Shown in pieces: positions 37,229-47,589 of a DNA stretch of 64,000 nt. The DNA comes from Sphingomonas sp. (GTDB lineage: Bacteria; Pseudomonadota; Alphaproteobacteria; Sphingomonadales; Sphingomonadaceae), in contig NZ_JAQZBC010000001.1 in NCBI RefSeq assembly GCF_029239295.1, positions 62,001-126,000 of the forward strand, read 5' to 3'. Every line of letters starts with the position of its first letter. Position 1 is the stretch's first letter. The notes beneath the pieces were generated by a model. That model was not told the DNA's origin. It searched no databases and was given only the letters and a program-made list of their open reading frames with translations. The position numbers were made by a program, and so were the translations under genes.

Positions 37229-38214
37229 GCCCAGCCCTCCACGCCGCGCGCTCGTCGGGTCAGCACATCGAGGCAGGCCATTCGGACGGCAACACCCATC
37301 TCGACCTGTTCGGTAATGGCAGAACGTTCTGGATGGTCCGCTACGCTCGAGTCGATCTCCACCCCTCGGTTCATAGGCCCGGGGTGCATGACCAGCGCAT
37401 CGGGTTTCGCACGCGCCAACCGTTCAGGCGTGAGGCCGTACCGCAAGCGGTACTCGCGGCTGGAGGGCACATAGCCGCCGGACATACGCTCCGTCTGAAG
37501 GCGGAGCATCATCACCACGTCGGCACCTTCGAGCGCGGCGTCGAAATCGGTGAAAGGCGTGACGCCCATGCGCTCAATCGCGGGCGGCATCAGGGTCGAC
37601 GGCGCGCATACTCGCACCTCCGCTGCCAGCGCGGTGAGCGCGAGGATATTGGATCGGGCGACCCGGCTGTGCAGCACGTCGCCGCAAATCACGACTCGCT
37701 GATTGTGGATCGTGCCGCGGCGGCGCCGGATAGTCAGTGCATCGAGCAGCGCTTGGGTCGGATGTTCATGCCGTCCGTCCCCTGCATTCAGCACCGGACA
37801 ATCCACCTTGTCCGCGATCAGCCGGACCGCGCCCGACGACATGTGGCGAATGACGAGAACATCCGCACGCATGGCGTTCAACGTCATCGCCGTGTCGATC
37901 AGGGTTTCGCCCTTTTTCACGCTCGACTGTGCGGCGTGCATGTTCACGACGTCAGCCCCCAGTCGCTTTCCGGCGATTTCGAAGCTGAGCAGCGTCCGGG
38001 TCGAGTTTTCGAAGAAGGCGTTGATTTGGGTCAGACCGGCGAGCCGCTTGTCTGGCGCCGCACGATCGCGGTTGGCGGTGATCCAGCCCTCCGCCTCGTC
38101 GAGCAGGAAGCTGATCTCGTGTGGCTGAAGACCCTCGATCCCGGTGAGGTGACGGTGTGGGAAAACGTCGCCTCCGGCAATGAGAGAGGCGGGGCGGTGG
38201 TCCGACATTTGCAT
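37225..38214 (-). CDS. pyrB: Aspartate carbamoyltransferase catalytic subunit
   Basis: 329 residues. First committed step of pyrimidine synthesis: carbamoyl phosphate plus aspartate. Carbamoyl-phosphate motif [13 protein letters not shown] near residue 68, aspartate-loop [14 protein letters not shown] near residue 150, and [11 protein letters not shown] near residue 285 are intact. No regulatory pyrI is present; the overlapping pyrX is the expected partner. The start is one of two nearby ATG codons (38212-38214 or 38206-38208); neither has a strong Shine-Dalgarno. Confidence 0.95.
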   Translation of the reverse strand: MQMSDHRPASLIAGGDVFPHRHLTGIEGLQPHEISFLLDEAEGWITANRDRAAPDKRLAGLTQINAFFENSTRTLLSFEIAGKRLGADVVNMHAAQSSVKKGETLIDTAMTLNAMRADVLVIRHMSSGAVRLIADKVDCPVLNAGDGRHEHPTQALLDALTIRRRRGTIHNQRVVICGDVLHSRVARSNILALTALAAEVRVCAPSTLMPPAIERMGVTPFTDFDAALEGADVVMMLRLQTERMSGGYVPSSREYRLRYGLTPERLARAKPDALVMHPGPMNRGVEIDSSVADHPERSAITEQVEMGVAVRMACLDVLTRRARGVEGWA

Positions 38215-38286
38215 CAAAGGCGCCGGATAATCATGGCGCGAGCGGAGGGCAAGCCGCGCTGTCCCGTAGGATAACGAGCGGTGGTG

Positions 38287-38742
38287 TCAGATGGTCAGCG
38301 CATCGATTGCGGCTTGGAGAATATGGGCCGCTGCGAGCGAGTCGATCCGTTCGGCGCGTTTGGCGCGGCTCATGTCCTGCTCGATCATGACGCGTTCCAC
38401 CGCGACGGTGGACCAGCGCTCGTCCCACAACAGGATCGGTCCGAGATCGGTGATGTTGCGCGCAAACGCGCGGGTCGACTGGCTGCGCGGGCCTTCGCTA
38501 CCGTCCAAATTGAGCGGCAGGCCAAGCACGATCCCGGCCACATTCTGCGCGGCGATGAGATCCGCCAACAGGGCCTTGTCTTGCGTGAACTTGCGGCGGC
38601 GGATCAACGTGGCGGGGCTGGCGAAGCTCCAGCCGGCGTCGCACAAGGCGGTGCCGATCGTCTTTGTGCCGAGGTCGAGCCCAAGTAGCCGCCCGCCGGT
38701 GGGGAGTGCTTCGCGAAAATCGGCAGCGTTTGGCGTGATCAT
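38287..38742 (-). CDS. ruvX: RuvX/YqgF-family Holliday-junction-resolvase-like nuclease
   Basis: 151 residues. RNase-H-like fold of pre-16S rRNA processing nuclease and putative Holliday junction resolvase. First catalytic Asp in [16 protein letters not shown] near residue 21, and [15 protein letters not shown] near 105 carrying Glu. The ATG overlaps the stop of the DUF3089 gene (ATGA). In most bacteria it is paired with yqgE, which here is 35 kb away. Confidence 0.9.
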   Translation of the reverse strand: MITPNAADFREALPTGGRLLGLDLGTKTIGTALCDAGWSFASPATLIRRRKFTQDKALLADLIAAQNVAGIVLGLPLNLDGSEGPRSQSTRAFARNITDLGPILLWDERWSTVAVERVMIEQDMSRAKRAERIDSLAAAHILQAAIDALTI

Positions 38743-39839
38743 TGTGCAGCCACCCGCCGTGCGGCGTCCGCACGGACATTCGCCCAGAAGAGCGAATAAT
38801 CATAAACGTGATAGTTGTTGCCCGGAAGGACATAGGGACCGACGTCCGGTCCTTCGCCGATCAGGAGCAGCCCGCGCTCTCCGCACCGGGCCGGTACCTT
38901 GCCGGCCTGGATCGTCGCGCTGGCCAGATCCTCGGTCGGGAAGAGCGTGCCGGCGTTCGCGCTAGCCGGTGCCGCGGCGTTCGCTGTTCCGGTCAACGGG
39001 TTGGTGCAGACAAGGTCGCTGCCGCGTCGCGGCTGACCGTCGAAGCCGGTCGTGCTGTCATAGGTGTCGATTACCAGCGCCGGGTCGGCCGGCTCGGCAA
39101 AGCTCTCCCACGAAAGAAGGCAGCCGCGCTGATCGGCGCGGGTGCATTCGGGGAGGCCGAGTGCCGCGAGATCGTTGTTGCGGCTGATCGGCCAGCCGAC
39201 AACATAGGCCGCGACAACGCGGCGGGCGAGCGGCGTACCGGCGACCTGATCCTTCAGCAGATGCGTCAGGTGCAAGGCGCCCTGGCTATGGCCAGCGAGG
39301 ATGATCGGCCGATCGGGGCCGACTTCCTTCAGGAACGCGGCAAACGCCTCCTGCACGTCGCCATACGCCAGCTCGAGGGCGCGACGAGCATCGGCGGCAT
39401 CAGTCAGGAATGAGCCGAAGGTCGCCTGGCGATAGCGCGGCGCCCAGATCTCTCCCACTTCATTGAACGCGCTCGCCTGGCCACGAAGGAAAAGGGCGGC
39501 GCGGGCGTTCGCCTCCTCATCATCCAGCGGCGCGTTCCAATGGTCGGCGTTGAGATAAGAGGTCGGGTGAATGAAGAAGACTGCCGAACCACCGGGCGCC
39601 GCGCGTGGCTTGTACCCCGCTGGGGTCCACAAGGCGGGATTGCCGGCGATGTCGGGCCGCGCTAGCCACATGTCAGTACGATCATAGCTGTTGACGGTCA
39701 GTGCCGGCTGCTGTTCGAACGCAACCTTCGGCTTGTAATACCAGCGGATCAGATCGGTGCCGTAGAAATTCCAGGTGATCTGAAAAACGATGATCAGCGC
39801 GATCAACGCCGCCATGACATAGAGGAACTTGCGAGCCAT
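38739..39839 (-). CDS. DUF3089 membrane-anchored alpha/beta hydrolase-like protein
   Basis: 366 residues. An N-terminal membrane anchor (about 5-24, [20 protein letters not shown]) precedes an alpha/beta-hydrolase fold with [12 protein letters not shown] (oxyanion strand near 90) and [17 protein letters not shown] (nucleophile elbow Ser near 190). Four Cys are clustered in the second half ([14 protein letters not shown] and ARCGE). It is DUF3089-like, of unknown substrate, probably periplasmic and anchored. ATG 39837-39839 is chosen; the longer frame upstream runs through the divergent gatC region and is not protein-like. It is translationally coupled to ruvX. Confidence 0.82.
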   Translation of the reverse strand: MARKFLYVMAALIALIIVFQITWNFYGTDLIRWYYKPKVAFEQQPALTVNSYDRTDMWLARPDIAGNPALWTPAGYKPRAAPGGSAVFFIHPTSYLNADHWNAPLDDEEANARAALFLRGQASAFNEVGEIWAPRYRQATFGSFLTDAADARRALELAYGDVQEAFAAFLKEVGPDRPIILAGHSQGALHLTHLLKDQVAGTPLARRVVAAYVVGWPISRNNDLAALGLPECTRADQRGCLLSWESFAEPADPALVIDTYDSTTGFDGQPRRGSDLVCTNPLTGTANAAAPASANAGTLFPTEDLASATIQAGKVPARCGERGLLLIGEGPDVGPYVLPGNNYHVYDYSLFWANVRADAARRVAAQ

Positions 39840-39974
39840 GCGCGCCGCCTGCCCCAGTCGCGGCGGGCGTGCAACTTTGACCGTCCGGGAGGGGTCGCCA
39901 ACGCGGTACCCATCGATCGCGCATACGCTTTCCCGACCATTGCGCTTCGCCCCGCCGCGATGGTAGCGGGCGCC

Positions 39975-40277
39975 ATGTCCGTAGATACTGTCACCGTGAA
40001 GAAGGTCGCGAGCCTTGCGCGCATCGCGATCGACGATGCCGCCGCCGAGCGGCTCGTGCCCGAGCTGAACAACATCCTGGGCTGGATCGAGCAACTGGGT
40101 GAGGTGGATACGAGCGGCGTCGCGCCAATGACCGCCGTGATCCCCAACACGCTGCGCTTGCGCGACGACGTGGTGAATGCCGATCCGCTGACCGGCGGCG
40201 GGATCCGCGACGCGGTACTCGCCAATGCGCCACAGGCGGAGCATGGCTTCTTCACCGTGCCCAAGGTGATCGAATGA
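39975..40277 (+). CDS. gatC: Aspartyl/glutamyl-tRNA amidotransferase subunit C
   Basis: 100 residues, full length. With GatA and GatB it turns misacylated Glu-tRNA(Gln) and Asp-tRNA(Asn) into Gln- and Asn-t[29 protein letters not shown] and [18 protein letters not shown] are the family's recognisable segments. First gene of gatC-[27-codon ORF]-gatA-gatB. Confidence 0.95.
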   Translation: MSVDTVTVKKVASLARIAIDDAAAERLVPELNNILGWIEQLGEVDTSGVAPMTAVIPNTLRLRDDVVNADPLTGGGIRDAVLANAPQAEHGFFTVPKVIE

Positions 40278-40357
40278 TCGCCGCGTCCATCGTGCAGCGC
40301 CCGATGGCGCTCCTTTTCCTTGAACAGCCGGCGATCGTCGGCGTGACGGTGCTTTGA
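40274..40357 (+). CDS. 27-codon ORF linking gatC and gatA
   Basis: ATG 40274 overlaps the gatC TGA as ATGA, and the TGA (40355-40357) overlaps the gatA ATG as TGATG. The predicted peptide is [19 protein letters not shown], then A-I-V-G-V-T-V-L: weakly hydrophobic, no known family. Whether the product matters is unknown. Its exact fit between both genes suggests a re-initiation bridge that keeps gatA translation tied to gatC; a plain untranslated spacer would be equally simple. Confidence 0.4.
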   Translation: MIAASIVQRPMALLFLEQPAIVGVTVL

Positions 40358-41841
40358 TGACTGACCTCACAGATCTTGGCATTCGCGACATTCGCGACGG
40401 CGTGCGTACCGGTACGTTTTCGGCGCGCGAAGTCGCCACTGCCTTCAACGACGCGGTCAGCCGCGCGAAGCCGCTGAACGCATTTCTGGTCGAGACGCCT
40501 GATCATGCGCTGGCCGCGGCCGACGCCGCCGATGCGGCGCGCGCAGCAGGCGAGGAGCTGAAGCCGCTGGCTGGCGTGCCGATCGGCATGAAGGACCTGT
40601 TCTGCACCAAGGGCGTGACGACCACGGCAGCCAGCCACATACTGGAAGGCTTCAAGCCGCAGTATGAGTCCACCGTGTCGCAGAAGCTGTGGGATGCCGG
40701 CGCCGGGATGCTCGGCAAGCTGAACATGGATCAGTTCGCCATGGGCTCGTCCAACGAGACCAGCGCTTTCGGTAATGTGATTTCGCCGTGGCGTAGTAAC
40801 GACGGCAGCACCGCGCCGCTGGCGCCGGGTGGCTCGTCGGGTGGATCGTCCTCCGCCGTGGCGGCTCGGCTTTGCCCGGGCGCGACGGGCACAGATACGG
40901 GGGGCTCGATCCGTCAGCCGGCGGCATTCACTGGTATATCCGGCATCAAGCCAACCTATGGCCGCTGCTCACGCTGGGGCACGATCGCCTTCGCCTCGTC
41001 GCTCGATCAGGCAGGCCCGATGGCGCGCGACGTGCGCGATTGCGCGATCATGCTTGAGGCGATGAGCGGCTTCGACGCAAAGGACGCGACGTCGCTCGAC
41101 CTGCCGGTGCCCCAGTGGGAGCAGTCGCTCAACGCCAACATGGCGGGAAAGCGGGTCGGTATCCCGCGCGAATATCGCGTCGACAACATGCCCGAGGAGA
41201 TCGAGGCGCTCTGGCAGCAGGGCATCGCGTGGATGAAGGATGCGGGCGCGGAAATCGTCGAGGTGTCGCTGCCGCACACCAAATATGCGCTGCCCGCCTA
41301 TTACATCATCGCGCCTGCCGAGGCGTCGTCAAACCTCGCCCGCTATGATGGCGTGCGTTATGGCTTGCGCGACTTGCCCGAGGGCGCGAACCTGCAGGAA
41401 ATGTATGCGGCGACGCGCGCTGCCGGCTTCGGCGACGAGGTGAAGCGCCGTATCCTGATTGGCACCTATGTGCTCTCAGCCGGCTTCTACGACGCCTATT
41501 TCACGCAGGCATCGAAGGTCCGCACGCTGATCGCGCGGGACTTCGAGAAGGCCTGGGAAAGCTGCGACGTGCTGCTGACCCCGACCGCGCCATCGGCGGC
41601 GTTCGCGCTGGGCGAGAAGAGCGCTGATCCGCTGGCGATGTACCTCAACGACGTGTTCACCGTGCCGTCGAGCCTTGCCGGGCTGCCGGCGATGAGCGTG
41701 CCGGGCGGTCTGGATCGCAAGGGCCTGCCGCTCGGGCTGCAGGTGATCGGCAAGGCGCTGGACGAGCAGGGCGTGCTGAACGCCGCACTCGCGCTCGAGG
41801 AACGCGCGGGCTTTGCGGCTCGGCCGCAGGCGTGGTGGTAA
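40357..41841 (+). CDS. gatA: Aspartyl/glutamyl-tRNA amidotransferase subunit A
   Basis: 494 residues. Amidase-signature glutaminase that supplies ammonia to GatB. The Ser-cisSer-Lys triad is present: Lys in [11 protein letters not shown] near residue 77, and Ser in [15 protein letters not shown] and [12 protein letters not shown] near 150-178. ATG 40357 follows the TGATG overlap; a TTG one codon upstream is also in frame. Confidence 0.97.
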   Translation: MTDLTDLGIRDIRDGVRTGTFSAREVATAFNDAVSRAKPLNAFLVETPDHALAAADAADAARAAGEELKPLAGVPIGMKDLFCTKGVTTTAASHILEGFKPQYESTVSQKLWDAGAGMLGKLNMDQFAMGSSNETSAFGNVISPWRSNDGSTAPLAPGGSSGGSSSAVAARLCPGATGTDTGGSIRQPAAFTGISGIKPTYGRCSRWGTIAFASSLDQAGPMARDVRDCAIMLEAMSGFDAKDATSLDLPVPQWEQSLNANMAGKRVGIPREYRVDNMPEEIEALWQQGIAWMKDAGAEIVEVSLPHTKYALPAYYIIAPAEASSNLARYDGVRYGLRDLPEGANLQEMYAATRAAGFGDEVKRRILIGTYVLSAGFYDAYFTQASKVRTLIARDFEKAWESCDVLLTPTAPSAAFALGEKSADPLAMYLNDVFTVPSSLAGLPAMSVPGGLDRKGLPLGLQVIGKALDEQGVLNAALALEERAGFAARPQAWW

Positions 41842-41868
41842 TGACGTTTGAATTCGGGAATCAGGCCA

Positions 41869-43332
41869 ATGGCTGACGCAACCGCACCATATCGCATCAA
41901 GGGTGCCACCGGCGACTGGGAGGTCGTGATCGGCCTTGAAGTGCACGCACAGGTGACCTCCAACGCCAAGCTGTTCTCAGGCGCGGCGACCGCGTTCGGC
42001 GCGGAGCCCAATACGCAAGTGAGCCTGATCGACGCGGCGATGCCTGGCATGCTGCCGGTGCCGAACCGCGAGTGCATCCGCCAGGCGGTGCGCACCGGCA
42101 TGGCGATCGATGCGCAGATCAACAAATGGTCACGGTTCGACCGCAAGAACTATTTCTACGCCGATCTGCCGCAGGGCTATCAGATTTCGCAGCTTTATCA
42201 TCCGCTTGTCGGGGAAGGCTCGATCGAGATCGAGGATGGTGAGACAGTAAAGACGATCGGTGTGGAGCGCATCCACGTTGAGCAGGACGCCGGCAAGCTG
42301 ATGCATGATCAGCATCCGACGCGCTCCTATGTCGATCTCAACCGCTCCGGCGTGGCGCTGATGGAGATCGTCAGCCGTCCGGACATGCGTTCGCCCTCGG
42401 AAGCGGGCGCGTATCTGCGCAAGCTCCGTGCGATCCTGCGTTATGTCGGCAGCTGCGACGGCAACATGGAGGAAGGGTCCATGCGCGCCGACGTCAACGT
42501 CAGCGTTCGCCGGCCGGGCGACGAGTTCGGCACACGGACCGAGACGAAAAACGTGAACTCGGTGCGCTTCGTGATGGCGGCGATCGAGCATGAGGCGAAC
42601 CGCCAGGTCGACGTGCTGGAGAGCGGCGGAAAGATCGTTCAGGAAACGCGGCTGTTCAACGCGGACACCGGAACGACGCGCTCAATGCGGTCGAAGGAAG
42701 ACGCGCACGATTATCGCTATTTCCCGGATCCGGACCTGCTGCCGCTGGAACTGGATGACGCATTCCTCGAGGAATGCCGCGCGTCGCTGCCCGAACTGCC
42801 TGACGCGAAGCGCAAGCGGTATGAGGCAGCGGGGATCACGCCGTACAATGCGGACGTGCTGACCGCAGAGGTCGAGACGGCGCGCTGGTTCGATGCATTG
42901 CTGGAGGCCGGCGCGGCGCCGGTCGCCGCATCAAATTGGGTGGCGGGTGAATTGTTCGGCGCGCTGAACCGCATCGGCAAGGATATCACCGAATCGCCTG
43001 TGACCCCGGGGCAGGCGGCTGAGCTGCTGGCACTTGTCGCTGACGGCACGCTGTCTGGCAGCCTCGCGAAGCAGGTGTTCGAGGTAATGCTGGAAACGGG
43101 CGACGCTCCGGGCAAGATCGTCGAGGAGCGGGGTCTGAAGCAGACGAGCGACACCGGGGCGATCGAAGCGGTAATTGCCGAGGTGCTGGCCAAGAACCCA
43201 AATCAGCTGGAGCAGTATCGCGCCGGCAAGGTCGCGCTGTTCGGTTTCTTCGTCGGTCAGACGATGAAAGCGATGGGGGGCAAGGCCAATCCGGGCGTGG
43301 TCAACGAGCTGCTGAAGAAGGCGCTAGGCTGA
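41869..43332 (+). CDS. gatB: Aspartyl/glutamyl-tRNA amidotransferase subunit B
   Basis: 487 residues. Amidotransferase subunit with the kinase-like core, tRNA-binding helical and tail domains. Early [17 protein letters not shown] and [18 protein letters not shown] motifs carry metal ligands; [29 protein letters not shown] and [11 protein letters not shown] follow; the YqeY-like tail runs about 335-487. ATG 41869 is preceded by 27 bases from gatA. A perfect 13-bp terminator hairpin follows. Confidence 0.97.
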   Translation: MADATAPYRIKGATGDWEVVIGLEVHAQVTSNAKLFSGAATAFGAEPNTQVSLIDAAMPGMLPVPNRECIRQAVRTGMAIDAQINKWSRFDRKNYFYADLPQGYQISQLYHPLVGEGSIEIEDGETVKTIGVERIHVEQDAGKLMHDQHPTRSYVDLNRSGVALMEIVSRPDMRSPSEAGAYLRKLRAILRYVGSCDGNMEEGSMRADVNVSVRRPGDEFGTRTETKNVNSVRFVMAAIEHEANRQVDVLESGGKIVQETRLFNADTGTTRSMRSKEDAHDYRYFPDPDLLPLELDDAFLEECRASLPELPDAKRKRYEAAGITPYNADVLTAEVETARWFDALLEAGAAPVAASNWVAGELFGALNRIGKDITESPVTPGQAAELLALVADGTLSGSLAKQVFEVMLETGDAPGKIVEERGLKQTSDTGAIEAVIAEVLAKNPNQLEQYRAGKVALFGFFVGQTMKAMGGKANPGVVNELLKKALG

Positions 43333-43335
43333 TCC

Positions 43336-43369
43336 GCGTGTCACTCCGGCGTGGGTCGGAGTGACACGC
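43336..43369. terminator. Perfect 13-bp hairpin between gatB and the convergent epoxide hydrolase
   Basis: GCGTGTCACTCCG (43336-43348) pairs with CGGAGTGACACGC (43357-43369) around an 8-base loop. It starts 4 bases after the gatB stop and lies 21 bases before the end of the convergent gene, so a bidirectional terminator is likely. Confidence 0.75.
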
Positions 43370-43389
43370 CCGTCGGCGGCACACCGCTA

Positions 43390-44529
43390 TCAGCGCAGCG
43401 AGCGGAAGGTCGCGCGCACCTCTTCCACGAACAGTTCGGGCTGTTCGAACGCGGCGAAATGCCCGCCCCTATCCAGCTCGTTCCAGTGGATGATGTTGCT
43501 GTAGGTTCGCTCTGCCCAGCGGCGGGAAGGACGAAGGATCTCCTTGGGGAAGATGCTGCATCCGGTAGGAACCGTGACCTTCTGCCCGCCGAATGCGCCG
43601 AAGCTCTCCCAGTACAGCCGTGCCGATGAGGCGCCGGTGCCGGTCAGCCAGTACAGCATGATGTCGTCGAGCATCTCGTCCCTGGTCAGGGCGTTCTCCG
43701 GCACGCCGCCGCAATCGGTCCATTCGTGGAACTTCTCATAGATCCACATCGCCTGGCCGACAGGTGAATCGACCAAGCTGTAGCCAAGCGTCTGGGGCCG
43801 CGTGGACTGCTGCTTCGAATAGCCGGTGCCCTGGTCCGCATGACGCTTCAGGTCGGCCAGCGCTGCCTTTTCCGCTTCATTGGCGCTGTAGACGTCTTCC
43901 GGCGTCGGCTGGACAGTCACCATGTTCAGGTGAATGCCGGCCACGGCCGGATCGCCGCTGGCACCGATCGCGGTCGTCACGGCCGATCCCCAGTCTCCAC
44001 CCTGGGCGACAAAGCGGGCATAGCCGAGCCGCTTCATGAGGGTGATCCAGGCGGCGGCGATGTGCGGGACGCCCCATCCCTTGTCGGCGGGGCGATCGGA
44101 AAAGCCGTATCCGGGAAGCGATGGGCAGATGACGTGAAAGGCATCGCGCGGGTCGCCGCCATGCGCCGCGGGATCGGTGAGCGGTCCGATCACTTTCAGG
44201 AACTCGACCACCGATCCCGGCCAGCCATGAGTCAGGATCAGGGGCATTGCGTCCGATTCCGGCGAACGGCGGTGAAGGAAATGGATCGTCAGCCCGTCGA
44301 TGGCGGTCGTGAACTGCCCCACGTCGTTGAGCGCCGCCTCGCACCGGCGCCAATCGTAGCGGTGCTCCCAATGATCCACCAGCGCCCGGGCTGACGCCAG
44401 CGGCACGCCTTGTTGCCAGGCATCCACGGTTTCGCGCTCCGGCCAGCGGGTGCGCGCGAGGCGTTCCTTGAGGTCATCAAGATCCTCTTGCGGGATGGCC
44501 AGGGTGAAGGGCGTGATCGTTTCAGTCAT
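43390..44529 (-). CDS. Epoxide hydrolase, EHN-domain family
   Basis: 379 residues. An N-terminal epoxide-hydrolase lid (about 5-108, beginning ITPFTLAIPQEDLDDLKERLARTRWP) precedes an alpha/beta-hydrolase core with oxyanion HGWPGS (101-106), nucleophile Asp-179 in QGGDWGSAV and the final His in LDRGGHFAAFEQPE near 357. Lid tyrosines are expected near SLPGYGFSDRP. It should open epoxides via an ester intermediate; substrate unknown. It lies 4 bases after the phosphotransferase gene, so the two are cotranscribed. Confidence 0.92.
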   Translation of the reverse strand: MTETITPFTLAIPQEDLDDLKERLARTRWPERETVDAWQQGVPLASARALVDHWEHRYDWRRCEAALNDVGQFTTAIDGLTIHFLHRRSPESDAMPLILTHGWPGSVVEFLKVIGPLTDPAAHGGDPRDAFHVICPSLPGYGFSDRPADKGWGVPHIAAAWITLMKRLGYARFVAQGGDWGSAVTTAIGASGDPAVAGIHLNMVTVQPTPEDVYSANEAEKAALADLKRHADQGTGYSKQQSTRPQTLGYSLVDSPVGQAMWIYEKFHEWTDCGGVPENALTRDEMLDDIMLYWLTGTGASSARLYWESFGAFGGQKVTVPTGCSIFPKEILRPSRRWAERTYSNIIHWNELDRGGHFAAFEQPELFVEEVRATFRSLR

Positions 44530-44533
44530 CGGT

Positions 44534-45574
44534 TCATCCGCGGCGCAGGAGGGTTAGCGCCTGTTCCGCCAGCATCGGAGTTCCGTTCACGGCCTCTCCG
44601 GCGTTGGGGGTCACGCCGGCCAGCGCACGGGCGTAAACACCCTGACTAATCGAGGCCAAGCGGAAGACCGCGAAGGCGAGATAGAAGTTCCAATCCTCGA
44701 TCGCGTCGCCGCGTCCCGTCCGGCGGCTGTAGGCGGCGACATATTCCTCCTCGGTCGGAATGCCGCTGCTGGCGAAGTCGACCCCGTCCAATGTGCCCCA
44801 GCTGGGCGACGTGGAATGCCACATGAAGCAATTGTAGCCGAGATCAGCGAGCGGATGCCCGATCGTCGACAATTCCCAGTCGAGCACCGCGATGAGGCGC
44901 GGCTCAGTCGGGTGGAACATGACATTTTCCAGCCGGTAGTCGCCGTGGGCGATGCTGACCGCCTCATCCTTTGGAACGCGCGCTGGCAGTTCCGCAATCA
45001 ACGCCTCCATCGCGGGGATCGGCTGGGTCTCGGCGCCGCGATACTGCTTGATCCACCGTGCGATCTGACGATCGAAATAGCCGGTCGGGCGGCCATAATC
45101 CTCCAGCCCAACGGCGCGGTGATCAACCTGGTGAAGCGCCGCGAGTGTTTGATTGAGCTGGTCATAAACCGCAGACCGCTCCGCCGGCGTTAGATCAGGG
45201 AGAGTGGCATCGCGGAAGATGCGGCCTTCCAGATAATCCATCACGTAGAAGGCGGTGCCGATCACGTCCGGATCCTCGCACAGCGCGCGCATGACGGGGA
45301 CGGGGACATCCGTATCCCGCAGTGCCGCCATCGCGCGATACTCACGATCGACCTGATGCGCGCTCGCCAACAGCTGTCCCGGCGGCTTCTTGCGCAGGAC
45401 GTAGTCGCCAGCGTCGGTCGACAGCATGAACGTGGGGTTGGATGCACCGCCGACGAACTGTTGCACCCGCATGTCGCGGCCGAAGCCCTCAACATGGCGG
45501 TCGAGCCAGGCCGCTAGTCTATCCTCATCGAATTGGTGGCGGGGGGACACTTCTGTCAGCCGTGCCCCCGTCAT
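44534..45574 (-). CDS. Phosphotransferase-family protein (APH/ACAD10-like)
   Basis: 346 residues. Aminoglycoside-phosphotransferase-like kinase fold: GGASNPTFMLSTDAGDYVLRKKP near residue 42 (nucleotide-binding Lys), catalytic loop SIAHGDYRLENVMFHP near residue 213 with Asp and Asn, and metal Asp in AVLDWELSTIGHPLADLGYN near 231. This subfamily is associated with acyl-CoA dehydrogenases (ACAD10/11), which phosphorylate hydroxy-acyl-CoAs for beta-oxidation; a resistance role is unlikely. No acyl-CoA dehydrogenase is visible next to it here. Confidence 0.85.
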   Translation of the reverse strand: MTGARLTEVSPRHQFDEDRLAAWLDRHVEGFGRDMRVQQFVGGASNPTFMLSTDAGDYVLRKKPPGQLLASAHQVDREYRAMAALRDTDVPVPVMRALCEDPDVIGTAFYVMDYLEGRIFRDATLPDLTPAERSAVYDQLNQTLAALHQVDHRAVGLEDYGRPTGYFDRQIARWIKQYRGAETQPIPAMEALIAELPARVPKDEAVSIAHGDYRLENVMFHPTEPRLIAVLDWELSTIGHPLADLGYNCFMWHSTSPSWGTLDGVDFASSGIPTEEEYVAAYSRRTGRGDAIEDWNFYLAFAVFRLASISQGVYARALAGVTPNAGEAVNGTPMLAEQALTLLRRG

Positions 45575-45698
45575 GCACGCGCCGCCAGCAATCCAGGCGT
45601 TGAAAACAGCCGCATCAACCTCTCCCTCGCGCGCATTCTGCGTCGCTTCACGACACCTAACGCAAAAGTTGAACGCGTTTGAAGATCAAATCGGCCGA

Positions 45699-46601
45699 TT
45701 ACCTGACGGATGACAGTATTTCGGCGAGGAGGCGAAAATCCTTCTCGCGCGGGGAAGCACGCCGCCATGCCAATGCGATCGTCCTTTTTGGGTTCTCCCC
45801 GCCGAGCGGCCGGGCCGTGATCCCCGTATGATCGAGGATCCCGGCGGTAAGCGCAATTTCCGGGAGCATCGTGAGGCCAAGGCCATTGTCCACCATCTGG
45901 ACGATGGTGTGCAGCGACGTACCCATCATCGTCGCCTCAGCGCGCAACTCCGGTCGGTTACAGGCGGCGAGCACATGATCCTTCAGGCAATGGCCGTCCT
46001 CCAGCATCAGAAGGCGCGTCTCATCGATCTCCTTTGGCGAAACGGGCTGGACGCTGTCGGGCAGTTCGCCGGTGGGAAAGGCAAGGAACAGGCGGTCGTC
46101 GAATAGCGGCTCAGCCGTTACATCACCGCAGGCATAGGGGAGGGCGAGCAACACACAGTCCGCACGGCCGCTGTGCAGCGCCTCGCACGCCTGCGCGCTG
46201 GGTTCCTCACGGAGGTACAGCTTCAGATCGGGATAGTCGGCGCGCAGGCGCGGCAGGACGCGTGGCAACAGGAACGGCGCGATGGTCGGGATTACGCTCA
46301 TCCGCATTTCCCCGGAAAGGGGGCGACCGGCCGCCCTCGCCATATCCCCCAGCTCCTCCGCCTCCCGCAGGATGCGTCGCGCCTTGTCGACGATCTGGTC
46401 GCCCAGCGGCGTGAAGCGGACCACGCGGCGCGTACGTTCGACGAGCGTGACGCCGATCAACGTTTCGAGTTCGCGGATGCCAGCCGACAGGGTCGACTGG
46501 GTGACATAGCAGGTCTCGGCAGCGCGGCCGAAATGCCCCTGCTCCTTGAGCGCGACCAGATATTGAAGTTGCTTCAGCGTCGGTAGGTAGATGTTCGCCA
46601 T
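45699..46601 (-). CDS. oxyR: LysR-type hydrogen-peroxide regulator OxyR
   Basis: 300 residues. LysR winged-helix N-terminus (about 1-65, LKQLQYLVALKEQGHFGRAAETCYVTQSTLSAGI) and a substrate-binding-like domain. The OxyR redox pair is intact: MLEDGHCLKDHVLAAC carries Cys-205 and Cys-214, nine residues apart as in E. coli Cys-199 and Cys-208. So it should sense H2O2 by disulfide formation and activate catalase, ahp or related genes. I start at ATG 46599-46601; the frame extends 7 codons upstream. The TSUP gene precedes it by 72 bases in the same direction. Confidence 0.92.
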   Translation of the reverse strand: MANIYLPTLKQLQYLVALKEQGHFGRAAETCYVTQSTLSAGIRELETLIGVTLVERTRRVVRFTPLGDQIVDKARRILREAEELGDMARAAGRPLSGEMRMSVIPTIAPFLLPRVLPRLRADYPDLKLYLREEPSAQACEALHSGRADCVLLALPYACGDVTAEPLFDDRLFLAFPTGELPDSVQPVSPKEIDETRLLMLEDGHCLKDHVLAACNRPELRAEATMMGTSLHTIVQMVDNGLGLTMLPEIALTAGILDHTGITARPLGGENPKRTIALAWRRASPREKDFRLLAEILSSVR

Positions 46602-46673
46602 GTAATCGGTCCAGTCGATCAATGGCTTCCATATAGTGCAATATCTCGATCATGCGAGATGGTTGGGCAACCG

Positions 46674-47444
46674 CTACAGAACCGCGCGGATGAAGCCGTA
46701 GGTACTCGTGATCGTAAGCACCGCGCCGACCAGGACGAGCATGACGGTGGTGGGTATCCGCTTGGCCATGACGGCACCGAGCGGCGCGGCGATGACGCCG
46801 CCGATCAGCAGGCCGACGGTTGCGGTGGCGAAGTCCTCCAGGCCCAAATGCCAGATGAACGTGGCCGACACCGTCAGCGTCAGGAAGAATTCGACCGCGT
46901 TGACCGTCCCAACGACGCGGCGGGGCTCCAGACCCTGAACGAGCAGATTGGAGGTGACGATCGGTCCCCAACCGCCACCGCCTGCCGCATCGAGAAATCC
47001 CCCGACGAGGCCGAGCGGCTCGACCACCTTGGGCTTTCCCCGCGGGGCCGAGAACAGGAGACCACGGACGAGCAGGTAGATGCCGACGAAGACGAGATAG
47101 CCGAGCACAAATGGCTTGACGGTCTCTCCGTCCAGATTGGTCAGTAGATAAGCGCCGCCGACCCCGCCGATGATCCCGGGGACCAGCAACCGGAAGAACA
47201 ACCGCTTGTCCACATTGCCATGCAGCACGTGGCTGATGCCGGAAATGGCGGTGGTGAAGGTTTCGACGATGTGGATGTTGGCAGATGCGCGCGCGGGTGA
47301 GAGCCCGATCACGGCCACCAGCAGGGTGTTGCAAATCAGCCCGAACGCCATGCCAAGCGCGCCGTCGACAATCTGGGCACCGAAACCGACAAGGATGAAC
47401 GGCAGCAATGCTTCCAAGGTCAGCGACGAAAAATCCACACTCAT
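46674..47444 (-). CDS. TauE/SafE (TSUP) family membrane transporter
   Basis: 256 residues with about seven to eight helices. The duplicated TSUP motif is visible: LVGFGAQIVDGALGMAFGLICNTLL (about 18-42) and LVGGFLDAAGGGGWGPIVTSNLLV (about 145-168). Members move sulfite, sulfoacetate, taurine products or other organosulfur anions. Its placement divergent to cysE and upstream of oxyR suggests sulfite or a sulfur compound linked to cysteine synthesis and redox stress, but this is context only. Confidence 0.88.
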   Translation of the reverse strand: MSVDFSSLTLEALLPFILVGFGAQIVDGALGMAFGLICNTLLVAVIGLSPARASANIHIVETFTTAISGISHVLHGNVDKRLFFRLLVPGIIGGVGGAYLLTNLDGETVKPFVLGYLVFVGIYLLVRGLLFSAPRGKPKVVEPLGLVGGFLDAAGGGGWGPIVTSNLLVQGLEPRRVVGTVNAVEFFLTLTVSATFIWHLGLEDFATATVGLLIGGVIAAPLGAVMAKRIPTTVMLVLVGAVLTITSTYGFIRAVL

Positions 47445-47589
47445 CCCCTAGTGACTGGCAGCATCGCCATGCCGCAGGAGAGCAAATCCTACAAGATTGC
47501 TATGCTTTCGCGGAGCATGTTCATTCTTTGGGGTGCTGGAAATCACTCGCATGACATCCTAGATCGCGCGTTCTGAAAGGGGACGCGTG

